Source of the DNA: Verrucomicrobiota bacterium
GTDB taxonomy: Bacteria; Verrucomicrobiota; Verrucomicrobiae; Limisphaerales; UBA11358
NCBI GenBank assembly: GCA_014860005.1
Contig: JACZKP010000025.1
Location: 1-26,152 of the forward strand
Direction of reading: 5' to 3'
Length of the DNA stretch: 26,152 nucleotides
A program made the translations under genes and the position numbers. Below the pieces are notes generated by a model that was not told the DNA's origin, did no database searches, and saw only the letters and a program-made list of their open reading frames with translations. Of the stretch, positions 15,138-22,504 are shown piece after piece (within the stretch, counting starts at the first letter, position 1; every line of letters starts with the position of its first letter).

Positions 15138-16676
15138 ATGAAATTGAACTCAGTTCCCATCAAATTCGTAGCAGCAGACGTGAGTCCGCTCCATCTGAAA
15201 CCCGATGAAGTCGGAGCCGACTCACGTCCGCTGCTACATTTCAGGAGTTCAACGCGCGAATCCATTCGGCGAATTCTCTCCGGCAAGAGAATCGTTCTGA
15301 CTCTTTGCCTGTTGATTGCGTTGGTTGGTTTTGGTGAGAAGACATCTGCCGCCGAAGCGCGCCGGCCCAACTTTGTCGTGGTCTTCATTGATGACATGGG
15401 CTGGGGTGATTTCTCCAGCTTCGGCAACACTGCCGTGAAGACGGAGCACGTTGACCGGCTCGCCGCCGAGGGATTGCGCTTCTCGCAGTTTTACGTCAAC
15501 TCGCCAATCTGTTCGCCCTCGCGCACCGCGCTGACCACCGGCCAGTATCCACAACGCTGGCGCATCAATTCCTTCCTCAACAACCGCGCGGCCAATGAAC
15601 GCCGCGGCATGGCGCAATGGCTCGATCCCAAGGCGCCCACCTTGGCGCGCCTGCTCAAGCAAGGCGGCTACGCCACCGGACATTTCGGAAAGTGGCACAT
15701 GGGCGGTCAGCGCGACGTGGGCGAAGCCCCGCTCATTTCCGAATACGGCTTTGATGAAACGCTCACCAACTTTGAAGGTCTCGGCGCGCGACTGCTGCCG
15801 CTTTGCGATGCGCATGACGGCCAGCCGTTGCGCAAGCACGCGCTTGGTTCGGACAATCTTGGCCGCGGCCCGATCATCTGGATGGACCGCGGGAAAATCA
15901 CCGAAGGCTTCGTTGGCGCGGCGATGGCGTTCATGCGCAAAGCCGCCGCCGACCAAAAGCCGTTTTACGTGAATGTATGGCCCGACGACGTGCATTCGCC
16001 GTTCTATCCACCGGCCGCGCGGCGTGGCAACAGCGAGAAGCGCACGCTTTACCATGGCGTGCTGGACACGATGGATGAACAACTCGGTGTGCTGTTCGAT
16101 TTGATTCGCAACGATCCACAGTTGCGCACCAACACACTGGTGCTGGTGTGTTCCGACAATGGCCCTGAACCCGGCGCCGGTTCCGCCGGTCCATTTCGTG
16201 GCACGAAAACGACGCTGTATGAAGGCGGCGTACGCTCGCCGCTCATTGTGTGGGGGCCAAGCTTTGTTCCCGCAAATCAAACCGGCGGACACAATGAGAC
16301 TTCCGTTTTCTCCGCGCTGGATGTTGTTCCGTCGCTGCTCACATTGGCCGGAGTGAAAATCCCGGCGAACACGTTTGATGGCGAGAACGTCGCGGACACG
16401 TTGGTGGGCAAGTCAACGGTTTCGCGCCAGGCACCTTTATTCTGGCGGCGCCCGCCCGACCGGCCCGGCGAGGCGGGAAACAACCTGCCTGACCTCGCCG
16501 TTCGCGAAGGCCGATGGAAACTGCTCTGCGAATTCGACGGCTCGCACCCGCAGCTTTACGACCTGAACCAGGACCGCGCGGAAACTACAAACCTCGCCGC
16601 TCAACATCCGGAACTGGTGCGCCGTCTCACCGCCGCGGTTCGTGAATGGTATCAATCCGCTCCACAACCCAACTGA
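15138..16676 (+). CDS. Exported sulfatase C with a repeat-encoded N-terminal leader
   Basis: A 512-residue protein. The start at 15138 lies only 3 bp after the stop of sulfatase B. The first 35 residues largely come from the palindromic repeat 15168-15237. The signal peptide core follows at about 52-65 (IVLTLCLLIALVGFG) and the mature fold starts NFVVVFIDDMGWGDFSSFG. The formylglycine site is CSPSRTALTTG (Cys125), followed by HFGKWHMGGQ, VWPDDVHSPFYPP and VCSDNGPEPG. I found no ATG or GTG between the repeat and the signal peptide, so the repeat-derived leader seems to be translated. An n-region of about 50 residues before the hydrophobic core is unusual. Substrate unknown. Confidence 0.87.
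   Translation: MKLNSVPIKFVAADVSPLHLKPDEVGADSRPLLHFRSSTRESIRRILSGKRIVLTLCLLIALVGFGEKTSAAEARRPNFVVVFIDDMGWGDFSSFGNTAVKTEHVDRLAAEGLRFSQFYVNSPICSPSRTALTTGQYPQRWRINSFLNNRAANERRGMAQWLDPKAPTLARLLKQGGYATGHFGKWHMGGQRDVGEAPLISEYGFDETLTNFEGLGARLLPLCDAHDGQPLRKHALGSDNLGRGPIIWMDRGKITEGFVGAAMAFMRKAAADQKPFYVNVWPDDVHSPFYPPAARRGNSEKRTLYHGVLDTMDEQLGVLFDLIRNDPQLRTNTLVLVCSDNGPEPGAGSAGPFRGTKTTLYEGGVRSPLIVWGPSFVPANQTGGHNETSVFSALDVVPSLLTLAGVKIPANTFDGENVADTLVGKSTVSRQAPLFWRRPPDRPGEAGNNLPDLAVREGRWKLLCEFDGSHPQLYDLNQDRAETTNLAAQHPELVRRLTAAVREWYQSAPQPN
15168..15237. repeat. 70-bp palindromic repeat inside the sulfatase C leader
   Basis: Arms 15168-15192 and 15213-15237 are inverted copies matching at 23 of 25 positions, with a 20-nt loop. 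They begin GTAGCAGC and end GCTGCTAC. In frame the repeat encodes roughly VAADVSPLHLKP and EVGADSRPLL. It has no sequence similarity to the repeats at 160, 4789 or 22399, so it is another family, but it occupies the same kind of site as the one at 4789. Confidence 0.85.
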
Positions 16677-16695
16677 TCGTGATCGTGTTGCTGCC

Positions 16696-18318
16696 ATGAA
16701 ACGCTGTCTGTGCATCCTCGGTCTGATGCTGGGTGTTCAATTCGCGCTCGCCGCACCGTCGCGCCCGAACATTGTTCTGATCCTCGCCGACGATCTGGGG
16801 TTCAGTGACATCGGCTGTTACGGCTCGGAGATTCGCACGCCGAATCTGGATCGGCTGGCCGCTGAAGGGCTGCGCTTCACGCAATTCTACAATGCCGCGC
16901 GCTGTTGTCCGTCGCGCGCCGCGTTGTTGACCGGGCTGTATCCGCATCAGGCGCACGTTGGCGACATGGTGGACGAATACGCCCGGCGCATTCGCGAGCA
17001 ACTGAACAGCCCGGCCTATTCCGACCGGTTGAATCCGCACGCACCGACAATTGCCGAGGCGTTGCGCGCGGCAGGTTATCGCACGGGCATGTCGGGCAAA
17101 TGGCATCTGGGCTATCGCACCAACGAATGGCCGGTCGCGCGCGGGTTTGACCGCTCGTTCACGGTGATCGAGGGCGCGATGAACTATTACGGCTTCGGAA
17201 TGCAGCACACCGGCGTCATTACCAATCCGCCGATGGCCCTCGACAGCGCGGTGTTCCTGCCGCCGCGTGAAGGATTCTACGCCACAGACGCGTTCACGGA
17301 TTTCGCCGTGCGGTTTGTCAACGAAAGCGCGACGAATACGAAACCGTTTTTCCTCTATCTCGCCTACACCGCGCCGCATTGGCCGCTGCACGCCAAGCCG
17401 GAGAACATTGCGCGGCATCGCGGGCGTTACAAAGCAATCGGCTGGGATCACCTCCGCCAGCAACGCTACGAGCGCTTGCAGCAAGCGGGGATCATTGACG
17501 CACGCTGGCCGCTGGCGCCGCGTCCGGCGAATGTTCGCGCGTGGAATGAGGCCACACCCGAACGCCGCGAGCAGTGGGATGAGGAAATGTCCGTTTACGC
17601 GGCGCAGGTCGAGGAAATGGATGACGGCATCGGTCGCGTGCTGGCGGCGTTGCGGCAATCCGGACGTGACACCAACACGCTGGTGTTGTTCCTGAGCGAC
17701 AACGGCGGCGCGGCCGAGGACCCGAATCGCAGCCTGCCCGGTGCGCGCTTGGGCACGCGTGAAAGCTACGAGGGCTATGGCATCGGCGGCGCGCACGTCA
17801 GCAGCAGTCCGTTTCGCAAGACCAAGAAGTTTGCGCACGAAGGCGGGATTGCGTCGCCGCTGATTGTGCATTGGCCGGGGGGGATTGCGAAATCCCGGCA
17901 CGGTCAACTCGCGCGCGAAGTGTGTCACATCATTGATTTGATGCCCACCTTTCTGGACCTGGGTGGAGCGACTTTTCCCAAGACCTGGAATGGCGGCGAT
18001 ACCACGCCGCTGGCCGGCGTGCGTCTAACACCGGCCTTGCGGGGTGAGCCGCTGCAACGACCCGAACCGTTGTTCTGGGAACACGAAGGCCATCGCGCCA
18101 TCCGCGACGGCAAATGGAAACTCGTCGCCAGTTTCAACGACCCTTGGGAACTCTACGACCTGGAGACGGACCGGATGGAGTTGGATGACCTCGCTCCATC
18201 GCAACCGGAGAAAACCAGAGTCTTGACCGCCAAATACGAAGCTTGGGCTAGCCGTGCGGGAGTGAAACCCTGGCCGCAGCCTCAAACCCCACCCGCGAAA
18301 AAGTCTGCGACTCACTGA
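16696..18318 (+). CDS. Exported sulfatase D (arylsulfatase family)
   Basis: A 540-residue protein from the ATG at 16696. The frame is open further upstream into sulfatase C, but this start gives a proper signal peptide, MKRCLCILGLMLGVQFALAA, 19 bp after the previous stop. The fold opens NIVLILADDLGFSDIGCYGS and the formylglycine site is CCPSRAALLTG (first Cys, Cys70), followed by GKWHLGYRTNEWP. A long insertion (about residues 235-295, QRYERLQQAGIIDARWPLAP) before the FLSDNGG metal motif is typical of one arylsulfatase subgroup. The end overlaps the convergent membrane-protein gene by 7 bp. It closes the seven-gene unit. Confidence 0.88.
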   Translation: MKRCLCILGLMLGVQFALAAPSRPNIVLILADDLGFSDIGCYGSEIRTPNLDRLAAEGLRFTQFYNAARCCPSRAALLTGLYPHQAHVGDMVDEYARRIREQLNSPAYSDRLNPHAPTIAEALRAAGYRTGMSGKWHLGYRTNEWPVARGFDRSFTVIEGAMNYYGFGMQHTGVITNPPMALDSAVFLPPREGFYATDAFTDFAVRFVNESATNTKPFFLYLAYTAPHWPLHAKPENIARHRGRYKAIGWDHLRQQRYERLQQAGIIDARWPLAPRPANVRAWNEATPERREQWDEEMSVYAAQVEEMDDGIGRVLAALRQSGRDTNTLVLFLSDNGGAAEDPNRSLPGARLGTRESYEGYGIGGAHVSSSPFRKTKKFAHEGGIASPLIVHWPGGIAKSRHGQLAREVCHIIDLMPTFLDLGGATFPKTWNGGDTTPLAGVRLTPALRGEPLQRPEPLFWEHEGHRAIRDGKWKLVASFNDPWELYDLETDRMELDDLAPSQPEKTRVLTAKYEAWASRAGVKPWPQPQTPPAKKSATH

Positions 18319-18734
18319 ACGGCTGCGATGATGTGCAGCGCACCCAAGCTACTGAACCAGACAACGACAAACCAATCTCCGGGTCGCCGCCCAAGATAAA
18401 ACTGCGTGCCCGCCCGGACAAACCAAAAGCCTGCCACCGTGCCAGATGCCACCGCACCGGGAAACGTGCCGAGCCATCGAGCAGCGAAACAATCGAAGAC
18501 ACCTGCGGCGACAATGGCGTAACTGACGCAGTGATTCATCACGTAGATAATCCCGCGCAAATCTGACCGCTTCATGGCGTAACGATAAAACCCAAGACGA
18601 TACGGCGGCACTGGCGCTCCGTCAGCAGGCAGCGCAGCCAGGAAGCCAAATCGCTCTGGGAAGGTGAAATGGAGAATCCCCAGCAACACGGCAAATGCGC
18701 CCGCCGCATAGAGAAGAACCGTAAGTGTGCTCAT
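18312..18734 (-). CDS. Small integral membrane protein of unknown function
   Basis: A 140-residue protein with about four predicted membrane helices (starting MSTLTVLLYAAGAFAVLLGI; later IIYVMNHCVSYAIVAAGVF; VASGTVAGFWFVRAGTQFYL; FVVVWFSSLGALHIIAAV). The start at 18734 is well supported: AGGAGAGG lies about 10 nt upstream, and the codon overlaps the stop of the DCC-type gene as ATGA. No enzyme motif is seen; RAGTQFYLGRRPGDW is the most conserved-looking segment. It was the second gene of an operon whose first gene is now truncated, so expression may be reduced. It overlaps sulfatase D by 7 bp, tail to tail. Confidence 0.7.
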   Translation of the reverse strand: MSTLTVLLYAAGAFAVLLGILHFTFPERFGFLAALPADGAPVPPYRLGFYRYAMKRSDLRGIIYVMNHCVSYAIVAAGVFDCFAARWLGTFPGAVASGTVAGFWFVRAGTQFYLGRRPGDWFVVVWFSSLGALHIIAAVQ

Positions 18735-18999
18735 GGGCGATCGCCTCTCCTTTCTGAAACACTGCATGTGCCAGAAGCGCACGAACGTCCGAACAGCCGC
18801 CCCAGCCGCACCCGGTAACGCGCAAACAACGAATACAAGCCGTCGAATACCCACCGCAGTACCGGCCACCCAGTCGGTACGATGAGCCAACCCAAGCCAA
18901 CGGCGCGATACGCCTCTCGGAACACCTCAACCTTGCGCGCGATGCGACCATCTGGGAACACGCCGTGGATGACACCTAACCCGGCGTAGCCGGAACCAA
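18731..18999 (-). pseudogene. DCC-family (DUF393) thiol-disulfide oxidoreductase, N-terminus missing
   Basis: The surviving C-terminal part reads GVIHGVFPDGRIARKVEVFR, EAYRAVGLGWLIVPTGWPVL, and ends LYSLFARYRVRLGRLFG. This matches the second half of DCC-family proteins (PDGR, then AFRxxYRAVGLGW, then FARxR). The first half, which would carry the D-x-x-C-x-x-C redox site, is absent: the frame runs into the start of the element protein at 19023 and loses similarity near 18985-19020. The stop overlaps the membrane-protein start (ATGA). The right end given is approximate. It was probably broken when the neighbouring element arrived. Confidence 0.6.
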
Positions 19000-19022
19000 G
19001 AGTTTCTGGTAAATCGGGTGGC

Positions 19023-20576
19023 ATGTCTGAACCGACACCTGCTCCCGCCAACACCCCGCAAGTCGAACTGCTGACTCAACGCTACGCCGAGCAAATCGTC
19101 GGCACTCTGGGTTGTTGGGATCGGGTCGTCATCACGGGCACGCTCACCGACGTCTGTCATGCCGGCGCCGTGGAAGGCTGGTTGCGCCGGGATCATATCC
19201 GGTGCTTCGATCTGAAGGTGTTCGCCGAACCCTTGCGCGATGCGGTTCGGGATCACGCGATCCTCACGGCGCGGGCCGCCGGTTTGAGCATCGAATACCT
19301 TGAGCGTAAAAATTTCCGCAAGGAAGATCGTGTGGCCGACCTACTGCAACAGCGCGGTGACGCACCGGGCTTGGTGCATGTGTTTTCGGCCATGGAAGCC
19401 TGTCAGGCATTCAAACCCTGGCATGACAAGGCCACCGGCAAGACCGGCCTGCGCCCGACCGCCGGCAAATGTCTGCACTACTACTTCTATTTCCTGCATC
19501 CGCGGCTGGGGCTGGTTTACGTGCGCGTGCCCACCTGGCTGCCCTTCCGGCTGCAAATCTATTTCAACGGGCACAACTGGCTGGCCAGCCGGTTGCGCCG
19601 CGCCGGCCTGAAGTTTCAAATGGCAGACAACGCGCTGGTCGAGTGCGCCGACTGGAAAAAAGCCCAGGCGCTGGCGGATGATTTTTCCCTCGATCAACTC
19701 AAGCGCGACCTGGACGGGCTGGCCCGCCAGTGCGTGCCGGCGTTGCTGGAACGTTTCCGCGGCGGCTACCACTGGAGCCTGATGCAGGTGGAGTATTCGT
19801 TGGACTTGGTGTGGCGCTCGGCGGAGAAACTCACGCCGGTGTATGAAGAATTGAGTCGGCAAGCCATCTTCACGGTCAAAGCGCCGGAAGTCGCCAAGTT
19901 CCTGGGTAAACGTTTTCCGGCAAACACCGACACCGCGCTGGGCAGCGACTTTCACACGCGCGTGGAAGGCACGCGCCTCAAACACTTTCTGGGACCGGCC
20001 TCGCTCAAGCTCTACGACAAACGCGGGCGGGTGCTGCGCCTGGAATGCACGGTCAACGACGTGACCTTTTTTTCGCACCACCGCAAGGTGGAACATCGGG
20101 ACGGACTAGCCACCTATGAGGTGGCGCCGCTCAAGAAAAGCATCTTCAGCCTGCGTGACCTGCGCGGGCTGATGCACGCGGCCTGCGCGCGGTATCTGGC
20201 GTGGTTGAGCCGGCTGGAGGAGCGCTCCTCGGGCCAGGTGGACCTGGACAAATTGAGCCGCCCGGCCAAGGACGCGGCGGCGCGGAGTTGGCGCGGGTTC
20301 AATCTGTTTCTGAGCGCGGACCTGCAAGGCCTGCTGGCGGTGCTGGCGGGCGAGCATCACATCAGCGGCCTGACCAGCCGACGGCTGCAACGGCTGTTGC
20401 CACGCTGGACGCGCAGCCAGATCGGGCGACTATTGCGGAGATTGCGTTTGCATGGGCTGATCAAGAAAGTGGGCAAGACCTACAAATATTACGCCACGAG
20501 TTTCGGTCAACGCCTACTGTTGGCGGGCTTGAAACTCAAAGAACATTTGCTGCTGCCGGCGTTGGCTGCCGCCTGA
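19023..20576 (+). CDS. Uncharacterised element-borne protein with C-terminal winged helix (sometimes labelled MarR-like)
   Basis: A 517-residue protein with no signal peptide. The N-terminal part has CWDRVVITGTLTDVC (31-45), then YLERKNFRKEDRVADLLQQR, then FSAMEACQAFKPWHDK. The central part has CLHYYFYFLHPRLGLVYVRV, PTWLPFRLQIYFNGHNWLAS and YHWSLMQVEYSLDLVWR. The last 80 residues form a winged helix-turn-helix (ISGLTSRRLQRLLPRWTRSQ, then LRLHGLIKKVGKTYKYYATS), which explains MarR-type labels. I recall near-identical proteins occurring in several copies in unrelated bacterial genomes, without assigned function. It has no recognisable DDE, HUH or serine/tyrosine recombinase signature that I can place. 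Context suggests a transposase or an element-maintenance protein; this is inference. Confidence 0.7.
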   Translation: MSEPTPAPANTPQVELLTQRYAEQIVGTLGCWDRVVITGTLTDVCHAGAVEGWLRRDHIRCFDLKVFAEPLRDAVRDHAILTARAAGLSIEYLERKNFRKEDRVADLLQQRGDAPGLVHVFSAMEACQAFKPWHDKATGKTGLRPTAGKCLHYYFYFLHPRLGLVYVRVPTWLPFRLQIYFNGHNWLASRLRRAGLKFQMADNALVECADWKKAQALADDFSLDQLKRDLDGLARQCVPALLERFRGGYHWSLMQVEYSLDLVWRSAEKLTPVYEELSRQAIFTVKAPEVAKFLGKRFPANTDTALGSDFHTRVEGTRLKHFLGPASLKLYDKRGRVLRLECTVNDVTFFSHHRKVEHRDGLATYEVAPLKKSIFSLRDLRGLMHAACARYLAWLSRLEERSSGQVDLDKLSRPAKDAAARSWRGFNLFLSADLQGLLAVLAGEHHISGLTSRRLQRLLPRWTRSQIGRLLRRLRLHGLIKKVGKTYKYYATSFGQRLLLAGLKLKEHLLLPALAAA

Positions 20577-20604
20577 AAATGTTGCGCACTTTGCACGACA
20601 TTTT
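20576..20604. other. Imperfect palindrome immediately after the element gene
   Basis: AAAATGTTGCGCA and TGCACGACATTTT, separated by CTT, pair at 10 of 13 positions. It begins on the last base of the stop codon. It could be a terminator-like hairpin, with TTTTCTC as a weak U-tract, or a structured end of the element. The truncated exported-protein gene begins to be readable just to its right. Confidence 0.5.
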
Positions 20605-20605
20605 C

Positions 20606-20764
20606 TCATAAAGGGACTATACTCTGTTGGATGCCTGGAATTGCTTGAGCCGCATCAATGAAAGCGCCCCGGTCAAAATAAAGGGTGCTTTGAGGCCTGG
20701 CGGTTGTCGTGAAGCCGACCACGAGGCAAGCCGCTGAAAGCAAACGTAAGAATCGTGTGTTCAT
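20606..20764 (-). pseudogene. 5' fragment of an exported-protein gene, cut at the element boundary
   Basis: From the ATG at 20764 the frame gives a clear signal peptide, MNTRFLRLLSAACLVVGFTT, then STLYFDRGAFIDAAQAIPG, and stops at 20606, next to the element palindrome. GGAG lies about 9 nt before the ATG, so translation signals are intact. A short mature start with YFDRGAF.AA resembles the opening of PEP-CTERM-type and other secreted Verrucomicrobiota proteins (FxxxxAFxAA). At 52 residues it is far shorter than those, so it is read as the remaining 5' end of a longer gene. The missing part is not found on the other side of the element. Confidence 0.55.
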
Positions 20765-21019
20765 AGAAATCGTCTCCGGTTAGAGGACAGCACAGCGGTT
20801 AGCACGGCGGCCAGCACTGTATTCTCAAGTTTCTCGGCATTCATGAGATGGATGGCGATCGTGGCAATCGCGAGACTGACCCGACAATGCACTTGTCTCA
20901 CACTCGTTGAATTCCGGCAACCCACTTCTTGCGCCTTTGTTGACGGATATTGCTCTCCATTCAGGCAGCCAGCCGGCTGCGGCGTTGACATCGTTGCCGG
21001 GAATTCGCATAAAGCTGGC

Positions 21020-22387
21020 ATGATTAGTAAACGAACGATCTCCCGTCGCGAATTCCTCCGCACCGCCCGCACCGTTTCCCTTGGTGTGGGCGCTGGGCTC
21101 GCTTTGCCCAACATCTTTCTGAACCGCACGCTTGCGCAGAGCGGACAAAACCCGTCCGAGTTCATCCGGGTGGGTTTCATTGCCGTAGGCGGCCAAGGCG
21201 GAAGCAACCTCAACGCGCTGATGAAAAACGCGGTGGCGGTGTGCGATGTGGACAGCAATCATTTGGCCCGAGCAAAGAAGCGGGTCGAGGATGCCACCAA
21301 ACGTTCCTGTGCGGCTTACCAGGATTACCGCCAGATGATCGAGAGCAAGGAGATTGACGCCGTGGTGGTGAGCACGCCGGATCACTGGCACACGCTGCCT
21401 TCGATTCACGCGTGCGAAGCGGGCAAAGATGTGTACTGCGAGAAGCCGTTGACGCTGACCATCGCCGAAGGTCAGGCGCTGCTGAAAACGGCGCGCCGCA
21501 CCAACCGGATTGTCCAGTGCGGCAGCCAGCAGCGGTCGGACAGTAAATTCCGTCAGGCTGCCGAATACGTGCGCAACGGCCGGCTCGGCAAGATCAAGCG
21601 CGTGCTGGTCGGTTTGGTGGGGGTCAACTGGACCAAGGATCCGCTCGTGCCGGATTCCGCGCCGCCTCCGGAGTTGAATTACGATTTGTGGCTGGGGCCG
21701 GCACCGTATCGTCCTTACAACAAACAACGCGTGCATTACTACTTCCGCTTTTTCTGGGACTACTCCGGCGGCCAGATGACCAACTGGGGCGCGCATCATC
21801 TGGACATCACGCAATGGGCGCTGGGCATGGATGAGAGCGGGCCGGTGCAGATTGACGGTCGCGGCGAATTTGATTCCGCGAAACGTTTCGAGACGCCTTC
21901 GAAGTTTGACATCACCTATCAGTACGCCAACGGCGCGGTGGTGGAATGTCGCAGCCCGCAGATTAAAGTGGCCGACTTGCTGCCGCAGAGGCAGGAACAA
22001 GCCGTGGAAATCCTGAACGGCAAAGGCGATTTCAACGGCTGCATCTTTGAAGGCGAGAAGGGCCTGCTTTATGCGAACCGTGGCGTCATTCGGGCCTGGC
22101 CCGATTCCATTCTGGAGTCGCCGCTTAAGGAAAGCGACATCCGGCTTTACGAAAGCCGGCAGCATCACCAGAACTGGCTGGAATGTATCAAGAGCCGCAA
22201 GCTGCCAATTTGTGACGTGGCCATTGGTCATCGCTCGGCCACGGTGTGTCACCTCGGCAACATCTCCATCCGCACGGGCAGGAAACTGAAGTGGGATCCC
22301 GTCCAGGAAAAAATCATCGGTGATGCCGATGCCGCAAAGATGGCTGACAAGCCATATCGCGAGCCGTGGAAGCTGCCGGTGGCGTGA
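21020..22387 (+). CDS. Tat-exported Gfo/Idh/MocA family oxidoreductase
   Basis: A 455-residue protein from the ATG at 21020, chosen because it directly precedes the twin-arginine signal (SRREFLRTARTVSLGVGAGL); the longer reading adds 59 residues without signal character. The Rossmann turn is VGFIAVGGQGGSN (51-63), followed by VVVSTPDHWHTLP and YCEKPLTLT with Lys142 as the conserved catalytic lysine. The substrate domain has DLWLGPAPYRPYN, then GGQMTNWGAHHLDITQWALG with its His pair, and closes HHQNWLECIKSRKLPICDV. This is the canonical exported subgroup abundant in Planctomycetes and Verrucomicrobiota, presumed to oxidise sugars in the periplasm. The 255 bp upstream hold no gene and separate it from the broken exported-protein gene on the other strand. 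Confidence 0.9.
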   Translation: MISKRTISRREFLRTARTVSLGVGAGLALPNIFLNRTLAQSGQNPSEFIRVGFIAVGGQGGSNLNALMKNAVAVCDVDSNHLARAKKRVEDATKRSCAAYQDYRQMIESKEIDAVVVSTPDHWHTLPSIHACEAGKDVYCEKPLTLTIAEGQALLKTARRTNRIVQCGSQQRSDSKFRQAAEYVRNGRLGKIKRVLVGLVGVNWTKDPLVPDSAPPPELNYDLWLGPAPYRPYNKQRVHYYFRFFWDYSGGQMTNWGAHHLDITQWALGMDESGPVQIDGRGEFDSAKRFETPSKFDITYQYANGAVVECRSPQIKVADLLPQRQEQAVEILNGKGDFNGCIFEGEKGLLYANRGVIRAWPDSILESPLKESDIRLYESRQHHQNWLECIKSRKLPICDVAIGHRSATVCHLGNISIRTGRKLKWDPVQEKIIGDADAAKMADKPYREPWKLPVA

Positions 22388-22398
22388 GCGGGAATCGG

Positions 22399-22489
22399 GT
22401 AGGACAGGCGTCGCGCCTGTCCCCATTTTTTCCCGCCTGGACGGTTTGATGCTTATGTAAGTCAGAGACAGTCGCCCCGCCTGTCCTGC
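22399..22489. repeat. Palindromic repeat upstream of the GH5-like gene (copy A)
   Basis: This starts GTAGGACAGGCGTCGCGCC and ends with the complementary motif CGCCTGTCCTGC, so the ends are inverted. It shares order and sequence with the copy at 24000-24092: GTAGGACA.GCGTCGCGCCTG, then TC.CCATT, then GGTTTGA.GCT, then CAGAGACAG, then a closing GTCCTGC. Minus-strand reading of the left part gives GDRRDACPT, a peptide I associate with translated repeats in this phylum. It ends 15 bp before the GH5-like start. Confidence 0.85.
22402..22431 (+). terminator. Hairpin plus T-run after the second oxidoreductase gene
   Basis: A perfect 9-bp stem, GGACAGGCG-tcg-CGCCTGTCC (22402-22422), is followed by CCA and six T residues (22426-22431), 14 bp after the oxidoreductase stop. 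It fits an intrinsic terminator, here supplied by the left part of repeat copy A. Confidence 0.55.
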
Positions 22490-22504
22490 GGTGCGTCGCT
22501 GAAT

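Larger units (their letters stand above)
19003..20612 (+). mobile_element. Putative mobile element of an uncharacterised family (boundaries approximate)
   Basis: One large gene (19023-20576) fills the segment. The gene to its left lacks its 5' half and the gene to its right lacks its 3' part, and these two remnants are unrelated to each other. The gene stop is followed at once by an imperfect palindrome (20576-20604). No clear terminal inverted repeat was found. TTTCTGGTAAA (19003-19013) and TTTCTCATAAA (20602-20612) match at 9 of 11 positions and could be a decayed target duplication or chance. Boundaries could be off by about 20 bp at either side. Confidence 0.5.

Noticed and set aside
16627..17928. 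433-codon minus-strand open frame opposite sulfatase D
   Set aside because: Shadow frame over an intact sulfatase; composition and lack of motifs argue against a gene. The same holds for 13896-15107, 15249-16292 and 2937-4028.
19003..20612. TTTCTGGTAAA/TTTCTCATAAA as a definite target-site duplication
   Set aside because: Only 9 of 11 bases match and the AT-rich motif could be chance; kept only as a hint for the element boundaries.
20761..20844. Minus-strand peptide MNAEKLENTVLAAVLTAVLS in front of the truncated exported gene
   Set aside because: The 27-codon reading has no clear ribosome site and overlaps the leader of the exported gene; it could be chance.
20825..22426. 533-codon minus-strand open frame opposite the second oxidoreductase
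   Set aside because: A GC-rich shadow frame: His/Arg/Gln-rich, without domains, while the opposite strand has full family motifs.
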